Shown here: piece by piece, positions 16,940 to 26,846 of the stretch | Layout of the letters: the number at the start of each line of letters is the position of its first letter | How positions within the stretch are numbered: position 1 is the first letter of the stretch | Assembly: GCA_028823415.1 (NCBI GenBank) | Contig: JAPKBL010000001.1 | Coordinates: 62,001-126,000, forward strand | DNA length: 64,000 nucleotides | Direction: 5' to 3' | DNA from: Mariniblastus sp. | GTDB taxonomy: Bacteria; Planctomycetota; Planctomycetia; Pirellulales; Pirellulaceae | Program-made: the position numbers and the translations under genes | Notes under the pieces: model-generated | Databases searched by the model: none | Told to the model about the DNA's origin: nothing | The model's input: the letters and a program-made list of their open reading frames with translations, nothing else

Positions 16940-19276
16940 ATGTCCAACGCTTCATCAAACCGTAATCGGTGGATGACCCCCGCTCCGAAAGCGCCATTCT
17001 TCAAAGCTGCTGATTTTATGCGGCGATCTGACGTATGGTCTCGGATTGGATTGTGCGCACTTACCACCGGCATTTTGTACTTCGTCATGTTCGGCTGGGA
17101 ACCGCCTTTTGCCTATCGAATTCGTCAGGCACCCCTCAGAGACCTCCACGCCAACACGCTCTTCGAATACCAAGACGCCAAAGCCACTTTAGAAAAACGA
17201 GATCGAACCCGACGGAATTTCAAGAACTTCTATCAAAATGACGCTCAAAAAATCACGATTATTCGAGAAGAACTGATCAACGATGTGTTCAGCGTCGTTC
17301 AGCAAGAATGGGGCGAAGTCGAAAATTCAAACCTTTGGTCGAAATTCTTCGAAGTCGATGCTAACACGACCGAAGCCACCGCAGCCGACGAAGAGTCATT
17401 CAATCTGTTTCGAGAAAGCCTCTCCGCCGACAAGGAACTCGAAAAACTTAAGACTAGCTTGGATCTTGCGCTGCTCGACATCAAACAAAAAGGACTGTTG
17501 ATTGAGCTTTCCCACCAAAGCGTTGATGGAAGTGTAGAACAAATCCAGGTCTATCCTCTCGGCAATCTTGCCGCAAGCGAAGTCATCAAAATCGAGGAAG
17601 TCCGAATTGCTGAGGTGACCGATGAGTTGCAAAAACGACTTTCGGAAAAACTCAGCAACGAGTCCGAAACGATTACCGATCCAACGCTTGTGTCTGATCG
17701 AATTTTCTCGTGGCTCAAACGAAAATTACCAGAAACTCTTTCGTGGGATGAAGGACGTTCAAAAACAGAACGGGACATTGCAGTCAACGCCGTTAAAACA
17801 GCGATGAAACAAATCAATCCAAGTGATCCATTGAAATCTGACACCTTTGACATCTTGTCTCTCGACTCGGTCGGCATCATGGCCGGCGTCCCGCTTGAAC
17901 TTGACGACATTAATTTGTTGAAAAAGGAACACCAAGCCCGTATCGCAGGCGAATTGATCCAGGACAAACTTATTCGTTCGACTATGTTTTTTGGTTTGTT
18001 CGCAGCAATTTTTTCGATGTTTTGTCAATACCTTTTCTACCGAGACCGCCACCTCCTAGATGATTTGAAACAGTTCTCAATATTGCTTGGGCTGATGCTC
18101 GTGACACTGACCCTCGCGTGGGTAGTCACAATCAACATTGCTTGGCGAGCTGAAATCATTCCAATTACGATCTTTGCAATGACGATCGCAATCGTCTACC
18201 ACATCGAGTTAGCAATGCTGGTCGCCACACTTGTCGCCCTTGCTTACACGGTGGCCCATGGCTTTGGGCTAAGCGAATTTGTCATTCTGACCGCATCTTC
18301 GTCCTCGGCAGCACTGATGTGCCGTGTCATCCGAAGTCGGACCAAACTGGTCAACGTAGGCGTCATCGTCGCAAGCATCGTCTTCCCAACTGCGATTGGT
18401 GTTAATTACTTATTGGGGCAACCGCTTTCATTAACCCTCGCTGCCGAAGCACTCTGGTTCGCCGGCGGTGCGGGTGTCGCCGGACTAATGATGACGGCAT
18501 TACTTCCCTTTCTAGAACGACTATTTGACATCCAGACCGATATCAGCCTGCTTGAATTGAGTGATGCCAATCACCCGTTGTTAAAAGAATTAGTACAGCG
18601 GGCGCCCGGGACATACAACCATAGTATTAATGTCGCTTCGATGAGCGAAGCGGCCGCCGACTCGATTGGTGCCAACGGATTGCTCTGCCGCGTCGGGGCC
18701 TATTTTCACGATGTCGGCAAACTAAGAAAACCTGAATATTTCATCGAGAACCAAGGGGGCGGCCCCAATAAGCACGACGACCTTACCCCCTCGATGAGCA
18801 CCCTCGTTATCCTCGCCCACGTCAAAGATGGAATTGAGATTGGCCGAAAGCACCGTCTGCCGCAACGGATCATTAATTTGATTGAACAACATCATGGCAC
18901 GACGCTGATCGAATATTTTTATCAGCGGGCGATGAAACTCTTAGAAGAGTCGGGAGACGAGGAAGCCATTTCAAATCTCGACGAGTCAGACTTTCGATAT
19001 CCGGGACCACGCCCCCAGACGCCAGAAGCCGCTGTCATGATGCTCGCCGATACCGTCGAAAGCGCCTGTCGCGTTCTTCGAGAACCAGCCCCCGCGAGAA
19101 TCGAGAGCCTTGTCCGCGACATTACCAAAAAGAAGTTTGACGATGGACAATTCGAAGATTGTGATATCACCATCAAACAACTCAACACAATTCAGGAGTC
19201 TCTTATTAAATCCCTGAATGCAATGTATCATGCACGAATAAAGTACCCGGAATCGCAAACCGCTCCCGCAACGTAA
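16940..19276 (+). CDS. 7TM-HD (PgpH/YqfF-type) membrane phosphohydrolase
   Basis: 778 residues. One membrane segment near residues 35-55 (LCALTTGILYFVMFGW) is followed by a large extracytoplasmic domain to about residue 345, then a run of about six hydrophobic segments to residue 530, then a cytosolic HD domain. HD-domain landmarks are APGTYNHS, AYFHDVGKL, ILAHVKDG and IEQHHG. This order is that of the 7TMR-HDED plus 7TM plus HD proteins, whose Listeria member PgpH hydrolyses cyclic di-AMP. Whether this organism uses c-di-AMP is not shown by the window, so the substrate is inferred from the family. It lies between phoH and ybeY, the usual place for this gene. Confidence 0.93.
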   Translation: MSNASSNRNRWMTPAPKAPFFKAADFMRRSDVWSRIGLCALTTGILYFVMFGWEPPFAYRIRQAPLRDLHANTLFEYQDAKATLEKRDRTRRNFKNFYQNDAQKITIIREELINDVFSVVQQEWGEVENSNLWSKFFEVDANTTEATAADEESFNLFRESLSADKELEKLKTSLDLALLDIKQKGLLIELSHQSVDGSVEQIQVYPLGNLAASEVIKIEEVRIAEVTDELQKRLSEKLSNESETITDPTLVSDRIFSWLKRKLPETLSWDEGRSKTERDIAVNAVKTAMKQINPSDPLKSDTFDILSLDSVGIMAGVPLELDDINLLKKEHQARIAGELIQDKLIRSTMFFGLFAAIFSMFCQYLFYRDRHLLDDLKQFSILLGLMLVTLTLAWVVTINIAWRAEIIPITIFAMTIAIVYHIELAMLVATLVALAYTVAHGFGLSEFVILTASSSSAALMCRVIRSRTKLVNVGVIVASIVFPTAIGVNYLLGQPLSLTLAAEALWFAGGAGVAGLMMTALLPFLERLFDIQTDISLLELSDANHPLLKELVQRAPGTYNHSINVASMSEAAADSIGANGLLCRVGAYFHDVGKLRKPEYFIENQGGGPNKHDDLTPSMSTLVILAHVKDGIEIGRKHRLPQRIINLIEQHHGTTLIEYFYQRAMKLLEESGDEEAISNLDESDFRYPGPRPQTPEAAVMMLADTVESACRVLREPAPARIESLVRDITKKKFDDGQFEDCDITIKQLNTIQESLIKSLNAMYHARIKYPESQTAPAT

Positions 19277-19300
19277 TAACACGAATTAAAGCCGAATAAA

Positions 19301-19780
19301 TTGCTAAAAGACACTCACAAAATTGAGATTGCAGACGAACAGTCGCTACCATTCGATGGAAAACGACTTGTCTCCACAGTCGCTCAAATTCTTTCGGATC
19401 ATGATCTGCAACAATCTGAAATCAGTATTGCCGTCGTGGACGATCCAGCTATTCGCGTTATCAATCGGCAATTCCTCAATCACGATTACGAAACCGACGT
19501 TATTAGTTTTGTACTAGATTTTGATGAAACTGCGTCATGCCTCACCGGACAATTGGTTGTCAGTACTGAAACAGCCAACAACATGGCTAACCAAATCGGA
19601 GGCACGATGGAGGATGAACTCCTCCTGTATGTAATTCATGGGACTCTTCATCTGGTTGGCTTTGATGACAAAGATCTTGAATCCGCTGCCGAAATGCGAG
19701 AACGCGAGCGACATTACCTGGCGCTTAGCGGCGTTGAACACCGGTGGCAAGGCACGATGTCCGATGGAGAACCCCATTGA
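19301..19780 (+). CDS. ybeY: endoribonuclease YbeY (rRNA maturation factor)
   Basis: 159 residues, typical length. The start is a TTG at 19301, 24 nt after the HD gene; an ATG start would cut into the conserved fold. Blocks present: AVVDDPAIRVINRQFLNHD, TDVISFVLDF and the metal-binding region HGTLHLVGFDD (His113, His117). Most YbeY proteins have a third histidine after the final Asp (GYDH); here it is Asp123, which could still bind zinc. YbeY acts in 16S rRNA 3-prime-end maturation and ribosome quality control. The stop TGA overlaps the ATG of the CorC-like gene by one base, which points to translational coupling. Confidence 0.92.
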   Translation: MLKDTHKIEIADEQSLPFDGKRLVSTVAQILSDHDLQQSEISIAVVDDPAIRVINRQFLNHDYETDVISFVLDFDETASCLTGQLVVSTETANNMANQIGGTMEDELLLYVIHGTLHLVGFDDKDLESAAEMRERERHYLALSGVEHRWQGTMSDGEPH

Positions 19781-21060
19781 TGCCTAACTTGCTATTCTGG
19801 TGTTTAGTTTGTAGCGGTGTGGTCATGACTTACGCAGCAATCGCCTCGTTCGTCTTGAACGAGATCGCGTGGCACGAACTGGAAGAATATTGCAAACAGA
19901 AAAAACAACCAAAACTGTTTGGAGTTATTTTCGACTTTCGGGAACAAATGACTCTCGGTGCCGGAATCCTCCAAATGATTGCAACCGCGGTGTTCGCTGT
20001 CACCTTAGCCGCCACATGGATTGGCCCACGCAGTATCGAAGAACTGTCCGCCACCCAACTCACCTCGATTATCGGCTTGGTATGTTTTAGCCTCGTGTTT
20101 TGCGGCAGTTGGATTCCCTGGGCTGTCGCGCGCGTCGGGGCCGTCCCCTTTCTTTTTCGTACCTGGCGATGGTGGTGGATGGTGTCTGCACTCGCCTGGC
20201 CCCTCCTAGTTGGAGGCCGATTCGTTACCGCCATTTTTGCACGGGCAAGTGGCCAAGACGATGAAGAAGAAGACGAAGAGGAAGCATTTGAAGACGAAAT
20301 CCTCTCAATGGTCTCGGAAGGTGAACAGGACGGATTCCTGGAAGCCGATGCGAGGGAAATGATCGAAGGCGTAATGGAACTTGATGACAACGATGTCAGT
20401 TCCGTGATGACCCATCGCTCCCAAGTCGACGCACTCGAGGAAAAAACCGACTGGGACGAAATGTTGCGATTCACCGTCGAGTCCGGCAGAACTCGCATCC
20501 CTGTTTACCAAGAAAAGATAGATAATATCGTTGGCTTGCTGTACGCGAAAGATCTCTTGCGAGAGTCACTGCGCAGCGAAAGTAAACGCAAACCGCTGCG
20601 TAAACTACTCCGAGACCCCCTGTTTGTTCCCGAAACGACTTTACTCGATGAGATGCTTAGCAAGTTCCTGCACGTGCGAACGCACATGGCAATCATTAAA
20701 GATGAGTACGGCGGTTTCGCCGGAGTCATTACGATCGAAGATATTCTTGAAGAGATCGTCGGAGAAATTGTCGATGAAACCGACAAAGATATGTGTGAAG
20801 AAATCACCATTCTGAATGACCTTCAAGCGGACGTGCTTGGCACGGTCCATATCGACCGCCTCAACGAAACTTTAGGAATCGAACTCCCCGAGGACGACCA
20901 CTTCGATACGCTCTCAGGCCTGATCATGCAACAACTGAATGAAATCCCTCGCTCCGGTCGCGAACTCGTCCTTGGAAAGGTGCAATTCAATATCCAGGAA
21001 GCAAATCGACGCCAGATAAAGTCGGTGAGGATCACCCGACTCGAAGATGACACCGATTAA
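19780..21060 (+). CDS. HlyC/CorC family transporter-like protein with CBS domains
   Basis: 426 residues from the ATG at 19780, chosen because it overlaps the ybeY stop (TGATG). A longer reading from 19744 would add 12 non-conserved residues inside ybeY. The N-terminal 160 residues carry four hydrophobic segments, as in CNNM/DUF21-type domains. A very acidic stretch (about 15 Asp and Glu near residue 165) follows, then DEILSMVSEGEQDGFLEADAR, the two CBS repeats (VMTHRSQVDAL to LLYAKDLL; FLHVRTHMAIIKDEYGG to EEIVGEI) and the CorC/HlyC C-terminal domain. The family is associated with magnesium or cobalt efflux and is usually found near ybeY, as here. Confidence 0.92.
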   Translation: MPNLLFWCLVCSGVVMTYAAIASFVLNEIAWHELEEYCKQKKQPKLFGVIFDFREQMTLGAGILQMIATAVFAVTLAATWIGPRSIEELSATQLTSIIGLVCFSLVFCGSWIPWAVARVGAVPFLFRTWRWWWMVSALAWPLLVGGRFVTAIFARASGQDDEEEDEEEAFEDEILSMVSEGEQDGFLEADAREMIEGVMELDDNDVSSVMTHRSQVDALEEKTDWDEMLRFTVESGRTRIPVYQEKIDNIVGLLYAKDLLRESLRSESKRKPLRKLLRDPLFVPETTLLDEMLSKFLHVRTHMAIIKDEYGGFAGVITIEDILEEIVGEIVDETDKDMCEEITILNDLQADVLGTVHIDRLNETLGIELPEDDHFDTLSGLIMQQLNEIPRSGRELVLGKVQFNIQEANRRQIKSVRITRLEDDTD

Positions 21061-21111
21061 CGCGAAGCAGTCGAAACCCTCTTCTCGCAACCTTGCTAAC
21101 TCAATGCAACT

Positions 21112-24100
21112 TTAAGTCTTCGCACTAACACTCTTAATCTTCTTTCGACGTCTGCCGAATCCGAGACAGCCCAAACCAAGCCCAAACATGAGAAAGGTGG
21201 TTGGCTCAGGAACTGCCGAGAAACTGTAGTTGAGGAATACATCGCTTCCATTATCGGAAAGCGTGAAAGTTCCTGGTGCTGAACCACCATTGACGTTGAA
21301 CGAAAGATTTCCGAGAGAATTCACAGAGGTCGCTCCTGAAAAGACAGACCATGTCTGACTCGCTCCGTCAGTCGTCCAGAACGCGTCAGCAAAGTTAACC
21401 GAACCACCAAAGTCGAAATCCATGGTGGTCGCACCGTTAAAGCTCAATGCTCCACCAACATTAATTCCATCAAAATCGGTTCCACGTGTACCACTGGCAT
21501 CCGACGTGTTGGAAACCAACTCCCAATCAATCACAGCACCCGCCTCGTAACTCAAATCACTTGAAAAAGTTTGAATGCCGGCTGAATTACCCGGTCCGTG
21601 AGTCCCCGAAATCGTGGTCGCACCGCCAATTGTGCCTGTACCCGCCAACGTCGCACCACTGGCCACAATCACGTCTCCAGTCGCTGCCGACTGATCGCCG
21701 TTAATTACCAAAGTTCCCGCATTGACCTCAGTCTGGCCGAGATAGCTGTTATCACCCGTAAGCGTGGTTGTCCCAGTACCAGACTGTCGAACCGTCCCTA
21801 CACCAGTAGTTGAAATGACGCCACTATGGGTGTAGGCATTGCTTCGGTTAAACACGACAAGCCCGCGATTTACAATCTCGGAAGTTACTGAGCCAGTCGT
21901 TCCGCCATTACCAATTTGTAATACACCACCATCTATTCGAATTCTTCCGGTCAAAGTTGTATCACCTGTCAAAATGAGCGAGCCGTTGTTATCTTTAAGG
22001 AAATTCCCGTCACCAGCACCATCGCCGATATTACCGGCTACCGTCAAATCGCCCCCGTTGGTTCGGAATTGAAAATTGAATTCGTTGTTGTTGTCCACCG
22101 AGATATCACCAGAAATAGTTGCCGAATCTCCGCCACTGCTCAGCTCAACATGGTTTCGAGCATTATCGTTGGCTACATTGATATTGTTTCCGAGCGTAAT
22201 CCCGTTGTTGAGAATCAAGCCCGCATCTGTCCCCGCGAGGGTCACAACACCTGTTCCCAACGCTGAATTAGACGCCGCCACGATTTCCGTCTCAGAATTG
22301 ATCGTCGTCCCACCAGTGTAGGAATTGTTCCCCGACAAAATTAACTGCTCGCCGCTAAATTCATCCTCTCCAGCGTTATTCCCTTCTTGCACCAATGCAC
22401 CATCGCCACTGATGTCCCCTGCGAATGAGTAAGCGTCACTACGTTGGAAGGTAATTCGCGAGTCGGTTGCGAGACTAACATTCCCTCCCAATGAGCCACT
22501 GGTACCATTGTCACCAACCTCTAGTCTTCCGTTTGAAATGTTGGTTGTACCTGAAAAACCGCTTGCATCACCGGAAATCCGTAGAGCGTCGGAGCTAACA
22601 CCAGAATCATTTGATGCCATTTCAATAATACCCGCACCACTAATCGTCCCCGACGCCGTTATCAAACTGTTCGTCTTGAAAAATTTCAGCGTGGCTCCTG
22701 AAGCGATCACTGCATCTGAATCAAAGGCATTACCGGCTCCACTTCCGACCATCCCATTAGTAGTTCCAGTGCCGAGCTGAAGTGTCCCCGCATCCACATT
22801 GAGCACCCCGGTAAAAATTGAGTTCTGGTCTAATTTAAAAGTTCCAGCCCCAGTCTTGCGAAAACCGGTCCCAGCGACTACCTCATTAAATTGGGGAGTA
22901 TCCGCGAAGTTAAGCGTTGTATCTCCACCACTGTTTATGTGAATTCCAAAACTCGAGCCAGCCTGAAATCCAGTTCCAATCCCATTCAAAGCGGCCTCAA
23001 TGTTCTCTTTGGACCAGTTAGTACTGGTATCCGTCATATTGAAGGCTAATGTCGCACCACTTGCTACCGTTACATTGGTCGAGTTCCAGCTTGCCTGCAC
23101 GTCGTTGTACAACTTGTCTTCGTCACTCAGTCTGAGAATGCCCGCGTTGACCGTTGTGGTTCCGGTATAAGTATTTCCGCTCCCAGAACCATCGTCACTC
23201 CCGAAAACCCACGTACCCGATCCATCCTTCACCAGGTTTAAGATCCCCCCACCGGCTGTGTTGTTGTCCTGGATTTTCTGAACAACCGTATTGTCGCCAG
23301 TGTTACTTCCAGCGAGAGACAATGTTCGAGCTGCAGTAGCACTGGCGTATGTGCCATTGAAGGCAAACCCCGAGGCCGTGTCGAATACGAGTGCACCCGT
23401 TCCGTTACTTTCAATAATCATACCGCCACTCCGCGAGGCGCCAGCGGTGTTGTCACCAACTCTTACTTGAAGATCAATCGAACTTCCTGAACCGACATAC
23501 TCAAGCGTGCCATCTGCCGTGTTATTCCCTCCCTGAACATAGCTGTCGCCTAGGTTGTCGGCCGAGCTGATTTGAGCTTTTCCCTTCCAGATTCTTAATT
23601 GATTGATACCATTGCCAGCAACATTATTCGTACCCTGCAAAACCAGAGTGCCCGTGCCCCCTTTTGAAATGTTTCGAGTACCATCGGTGGAACTAATGTT
23701 TCCACTGAGCACAAGCGATTCATCGCCGTATGCATAAAATTGATTGGTGTTAGATAAAGTCAGGTTATTGGCAATGGTGTGGGTAAACGTGCCTGAACCA
23801 TTGTCCTTCACTTCAAGATTGCCACTCAAAGTCATTCGGTTTCCGCTGAGCGCAAAATTTGTATTTGTCGTGTTGAGAAACTGAATCTTCCCAAATGTAG
23901 TCCCGTCAGCGAGATCATTGACCGAACTCGCTTGGGTTGTTCCAGCAAAGTCCAGTGTGTCCCCTGTGGTAGGCGCGGATCCTAAATCCCAGTTGGCACC
24001 CGTGGACCAACTACTGTCCCCACCTCCACCAGTCCAAGTAAAGAGATCGGCACTGGCAAAGTCCGAAAAGGTTAAAGAAATTAGTGCAATAAGGCAGAGA

Positions 24101-24138
24101 CGCGTCGCAAAGTTACGAAGCCAAAAATTTCTAAACAT
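21112..24138 (-). CDS. secreted autotransporter-repeat protein with PEP-CTERM sorting signal
   Basis: 1008 residues from the ATG at 24138, which is followed at once by an export signal (LCLIALISLTFSDFASA). The upstream GTG at 24180 would add 14 polar residues and is less likely. The mature protein consists of repeated beta-strand units of the autotransporter-associated type, for example GNNSYTGGTTIN, GDNSYLGQTEVNAGTL, GNTYTGTTTVNAGILRL and TFKLDQNSIFTGVLNV, giving a long Gly, Asn, Thr and Ser rich beta-helix. The C-terminus is VPEPTTFLMFGLGLG, a hydrophobic stretch and RRRKK, the PEP-CTERM signal recognised by exosortase. It is probably a large surface or matrix protein. No beta-barrel domain is visible. 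It is convergent with the CorC-like gene, with 51 nt between them. Confidence 0.87.
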   Translation of the reverse strand: MFRNFWLRNFATRLCLIALISLTFSDFASADLFTWTGGGGDSSWSTGANWDLGSAPTTGDTLDFAGTTQASSVNDLADGTTFGKIQFLNTTNTNFALSGNRMTLSGNLEVKDNGSGTFTHTIANNLTLSNTNQFYAYGDESLVLSGNISSTDGTRNISKGGTGTLVLQGTNNVAGNGINQLRIWKGKAQISSADNLGDSYVQGGNNTADGTLEYVGSGSSIDLQVRVGDNTAGASRSGGMIIESNGTGALVFDTASGFAFNGTYASATAARTLSLAGSNTGDNTVVQKIQDNNTAGGGILNLVKDGSGTWVFGSDDGSGSGNTYTGTTTVNAGILRLSDEDKLYNDVQASWNSTNVTVASGATLAFNMTDTSTNWSKENIEAALNGIGTGFQAGSSFGIHINSGGDTTLNFADTPQFNEVVAGTGFRKTGAGTFKLDQNSIFTGVLNVDAGTLQLGTGTTNGMVGSGAGNAFDSDAVIASGATLKFFKTNSLITASGTISGAGIIEMASNDSGVSSDALRISGDASGFSGTTNISNGRLEVGDNGTSGSLGGNVSLATDSRITFQRSDAYSFAGDISGDGALVQEGNNAGEDEFSGEQLILSGNNSYTGGTTINSETEIVAASNSALGTGVVTLAGTDAGLILNNGITLGNNINVANDNARNHVELSSGGDSATISGDISVDNNNEFNFQFRTNGGDLTVAGNIGDGAGDGNFLKDNNGSLILTGDTTLTGRIRIDGGVLQIGNGGTTGSVTSEIVNRGLVVFNRSNAYTHSGVISTTGVGTVRQSGTGTTTLTGDNSYLGQTEVNAGTLVINGDQSAATGDVIVASGATLAGTGTIGGATTISGTHGPGNSAGIQTFSSDLSYEAGAVIDWELVSNTSDASGTRGTDFDGINVGGALSFNGATTMDFDFGGSVNFADAFWTTDGASQTWSVFSGATSVNSLGNLSFNVNGGSAPGTFTLSDNGSDVFLNYSFSAVPEPTTFLMFGLGLGCLGFGRRRKKIKSVSAKT

Positions 24139-24420
24139 GGTGATAAGCTTATGGTGTGGTGAATGGCCCAGCGGTAACACTCTGAAACAGCATCAGCGTG
24201 AACTGCTGGGGGCAAGACATTTGCTCCCCCAAGAATCTACCGAGGACCGCGTCGCCTATTATTATTTAGGGGAAAGAAAAGTGAACCCAAAAAACTGACT
24301 TTTCCCTAAAATCCGCACCACCGCTTCAAACGACGTCCGATTTGCAACATCATCAGCATTTCCATGACACAAAGAGCCGTTTTGGCGCCAAAACGTTCAC
24401 CAATCATTCAACACCAACGG

Positions 24421-26490
24421 CTAACTGGAGCCGCCCTTTTTTCGCGCAGCCTTTCGGTCCGGACGATAGCCTTGGCCAGGTGCAAAACGCCCCTGCTTCT
24501 TGGCAGATTTCTTCTTATTCTGGACCGATTCACCGGCACTCTTGCCATCAGGCATCCGGTGGACGTATTCACCGCGAAACTGCTTACCCGCCATTCGCCG
24601 CCGACGGTCAATCGCTTCTTTGGGGGCTTTGGCTGGGATCAGGCAATCGCACCCGTTCCCGATTAGTTCTTTCCTCCCCGCATCGAGAAGCGCGCTTCGC
24701 ACATCAAAATAATTCTCAGGCTTGAAGAACTGCATTAAGGCTCGCTGTGTTTTGCGATCCTTAAGTTTTTTGGCAATGAATACGGGCTCTTTCGTAAACG
24801 GATCCATTTCGGTGTAGTACATACACGTCGCGACATCCAATGGAGCCGGGATAAAATCCTGAACCTGATCCGGTTTGTAACCATTTCGCTTAAGGAAGAC
24901 AGCCAGATCAATCATTGAGTTAACATCACTGCCGGGATGACTGGAGATAAAGTAAGGCACGATATACTGTTTCTTACCGGCCTTCTTGGACTCCTCGCGA
25001 AATTTTGTTGAGAATGATTCGAAATCCTCCACACTTGGTTTCCGCATCTTATCAAGCACATCATCGTTAGCATGCTCTGGCGCGACCTTCAGCAATCCAC
25101 CGACATGGTGTTCCGTTAATTCCTTCATGTACTCCGGGCTTCGCCGAGCCAAATCCATTCGAATGCCACTGGCCACAAGAACTTTTCGAACACCCTTTAC
25201 TTCACGAGCCTCTTTCATCAACTGGATCAATGGTGAGTGATCCGTACCGAGTAATTTACAAATTTTCGGGTGGACACAAGACTGCCGTCGACAAACCGCT
25301 TCGACTTCCGGTTTGCTGCATTTCATTTCATACATATTGGCCGTCGGGCCGCCAATGTCGCTTACGACTCCAGTAAATTTTGGGTCATCGGCCATCCGGT
25401 TGATTTCTGAAATCACCGAGTCTTTACTGCGCGATTGAATGACTCTTCCTTGATGAGCCGTGATCGAACAGAACGTACAGCCCCCGAAACACCCTCGCAT
25501 GATCGTGACCGAATCCTTAATGGTCGCGAACGCCGGAATCGGTTCCTTGTAACTTGGATGCTGGTTTCGCGTATACGGAAGACCGTAAATTTGATCCATC
25601 GCTTCCTGACTGATTGGGAATTGTGGCGGGTTGACCACGACGGTGATTCCACCGTGCTTTTGCGTTAAACGCTTGGCATTATAGGGGTTGGTTTCGTTGT
25701 GAATAATTTTGGTGGCTTCGGCAAAAGCAAATTTATCTTCGCGGACCTGTTCAAAACTAGGCAGTTCGATAGCGTCCTCAGGGACTGGATCTTTCGCTCC
25801 GCAAACATAGGCTGCACCCAGCATGTCTCGCAAATCTTTAGTCGACTCACCGGCATCCAATCGTTGGGCGATCTCCACTATCGGATTCTCACCCATCCCA
25901 TAAAGCAAGAGATCAGCTTTACTATCGAGTAGAATTGATTTGCGAACGTTATCGCCCCAATAATCATAGTGAGCGAGTCTTCGAAGCGAGGCCTCGACTC
26001 CACCGGCGATCACCGGCACTCCCTTGTAAGCCTCGCGGGCCCGGTGGCAGTAAGAGAGGGTTGCTCGATCCGGGCGTAGTCCAATTCGACCTCCGGGCGA
26101 GTAGGCGTCGCTGTTTCTAACCTTGCGATTGGCCGTGTAGTGATTGATCATTGAGTCCATGTTTCCGGCACTGATTCCGAAAAACAGACGCGGCTTCCCA
26201 AACCGCCGCCAATCATCGCAATTCCGCCAATCAGGTTGGGAGACAATTCCAACCCGAAAGCCCGCGGCCTCAAGCGTTCGACCGAGAATTGCCATCGCAA
26301 AGCTCGGATGGTCGATATAGGCATCGCCCGTCACAAAGACGATATCCAGTTCGTCCCAACCGCGTGCCTTCGCCTCTTTCATAGACATCGGCAAAGGAAT
26401 CTTCCCAGCCGGTGAAGGGGTGGCGGTGCCTCGTAACGTCTCAAGACGCGCACATTCTTTTTTCGCTGTGTCGATGATAGGAAGGTTCAT
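24421..26490 (-). CDS. YgiQ family radical SAM protein
   Basis: 689 residues, the expected size. The N-terminal domain (to about residue 300) includes LDIVFVTGDAYIDHPSFA and GVEASLRRLAHYDYW, both characteristic of YgiQ (UPF0313). The radical SAM cluster CFGGCTFC lies near residues 332-339 and binds the 4Fe-4S cluster with three Cys. Further family blocks are RGCFGGC, LKVAPEH and PYFISSHPG. The tail is a basic Lys, Arg and Gly rich extension of about 40 residues. The biochemical function of the family is not established. It is flanked by about 240 nt on the left and by a 356-nt gap on the right. Confidence 0.95.
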   Translation of the reverse strand: MNLPIIDTAKKECARLETLRGTATPSPAGKIPLPMSMKEAKARGWDELDIVFVTGDAYIDHPSFAMAILGRTLEAAGFRVGIVSQPDWRNCDDWRRFGKPRLFFGISAGNMDSMINHYTANRKVRNSDAYSPGGRIGLRPDRATLSYCHRAREAYKGVPVIAGGVEASLRRLAHYDYWGDNVRKSILLDSKADLLLYGMGENPIVEIAQRLDAGESTKDLRDMLGAAYVCGAKDPVPEDAIELPSFEQVREDKFAFAEATKIIHNETNPYNAKRLTQKHGGITVVVNPPQFPISQEAMDQIYGLPYTRNQHPSYKEPIPAFATIKDSVTIMRGCFGGCTFCSITAHQGRVIQSRSKDSVISEINRMADDPKFTGVVSDIGGPTANMYEMKCSKPEVEAVCRRQSCVHPKICKLLGTDHSPLIQLMKEAREVKGVRKVLVASGIRMDLARRSPEYMKELTEHHVGGLLKVAPEHANDDVLDKMRKPSVEDFESFSTKFREESKKAGKKQYIVPYFISSHPGSDVNSMIDLAVFLKRNGYKPDQVQDFIPAPLDVATCMYYTEMDPFTKEPVFIAKKLKDRKTQRALMQFFKPENYFDVRSALLDAGRKELIGNGCDCLIPAKAPKEAIDRRRRMAGKQFRGEYVHRMPDGKSAGESVQNKKKSAKKQGRFAPGQGYRPDRKAARKKGGSS

Positions 26491-26636
26491 TGCCGAATTT
26501 GACTCAGATCTCGATGTTCTAGTTCAATCATTCAAATAAAAACCTACCACTAGAATGTGGGCAGGCGCTGCTGTTGATTATATCCGCTAAATGCAAAAGC
26601 CCACCCAACCATTCTCGGAAACTTGGATAAAGCACA

Positions 26637-26692
26637 TACGATCAGGTAAATACGATCAAGTAATTACGATAAAGAGATTCGATTAAAGTGGT
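26637..26692. repeat. 14-bp imperfect tandem repeat, 3-4 units
   Basis: Units at 26637-26650 (TACGATCAGGTAAA), 26651-26664 (TACGATCAAGTAAT), 26665-26678 (TACGATAAAGAGAT) and a weaker one at 26679-26692. The helical-turn spacing is not exact (14 bp). It lies in the upstream region of the ygiQ-like gene. Confidence 0.6.
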
Positions 26693-26763
26693 AAGGGCTA
26701 AGCGGCCCGATAACGCAAGACAATGACAAGTTGGCTAGAACCGCGAAAGTAACGGGGGTCACG

Positions 26764-26792
26764 GAAAAAACCCGCCATTTCTGGCGGGTTTC
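26764..26792 (-). terminator. rho-independent terminator of the DUF1559/lipoprotein operon
   Basis: A 10-bp inverted repeat (AAACCCGCCA with TGGCGGGTTT) has a 4-nt loop. Read on the minus strand, it ends in a run of six T. It lies 55 nt after the lipoprotein stop codon. Confidence 0.88.
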
Positions 26793-26846
26793 TTAACAAT
26801 ACACATGAAAATTCCGAGCGGAACTCTCTGTCGTTTAATCTAGCGT

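Larger units (their letters stand above)
26491..26846. other. intergenic region with a tandem repeat and a terminator, no gene
   Basis: 356 nt between the start of the ygiQ-like gene and the end of the small lipoprotein gene, both on the minus strand. It holds a 14-bp imperfect tandem repeat (26637-26692) and the terminator at 26764-26792. The promoter of the radical SAM gene should be here. No reading frame is convincing. Confidence 0.5.
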
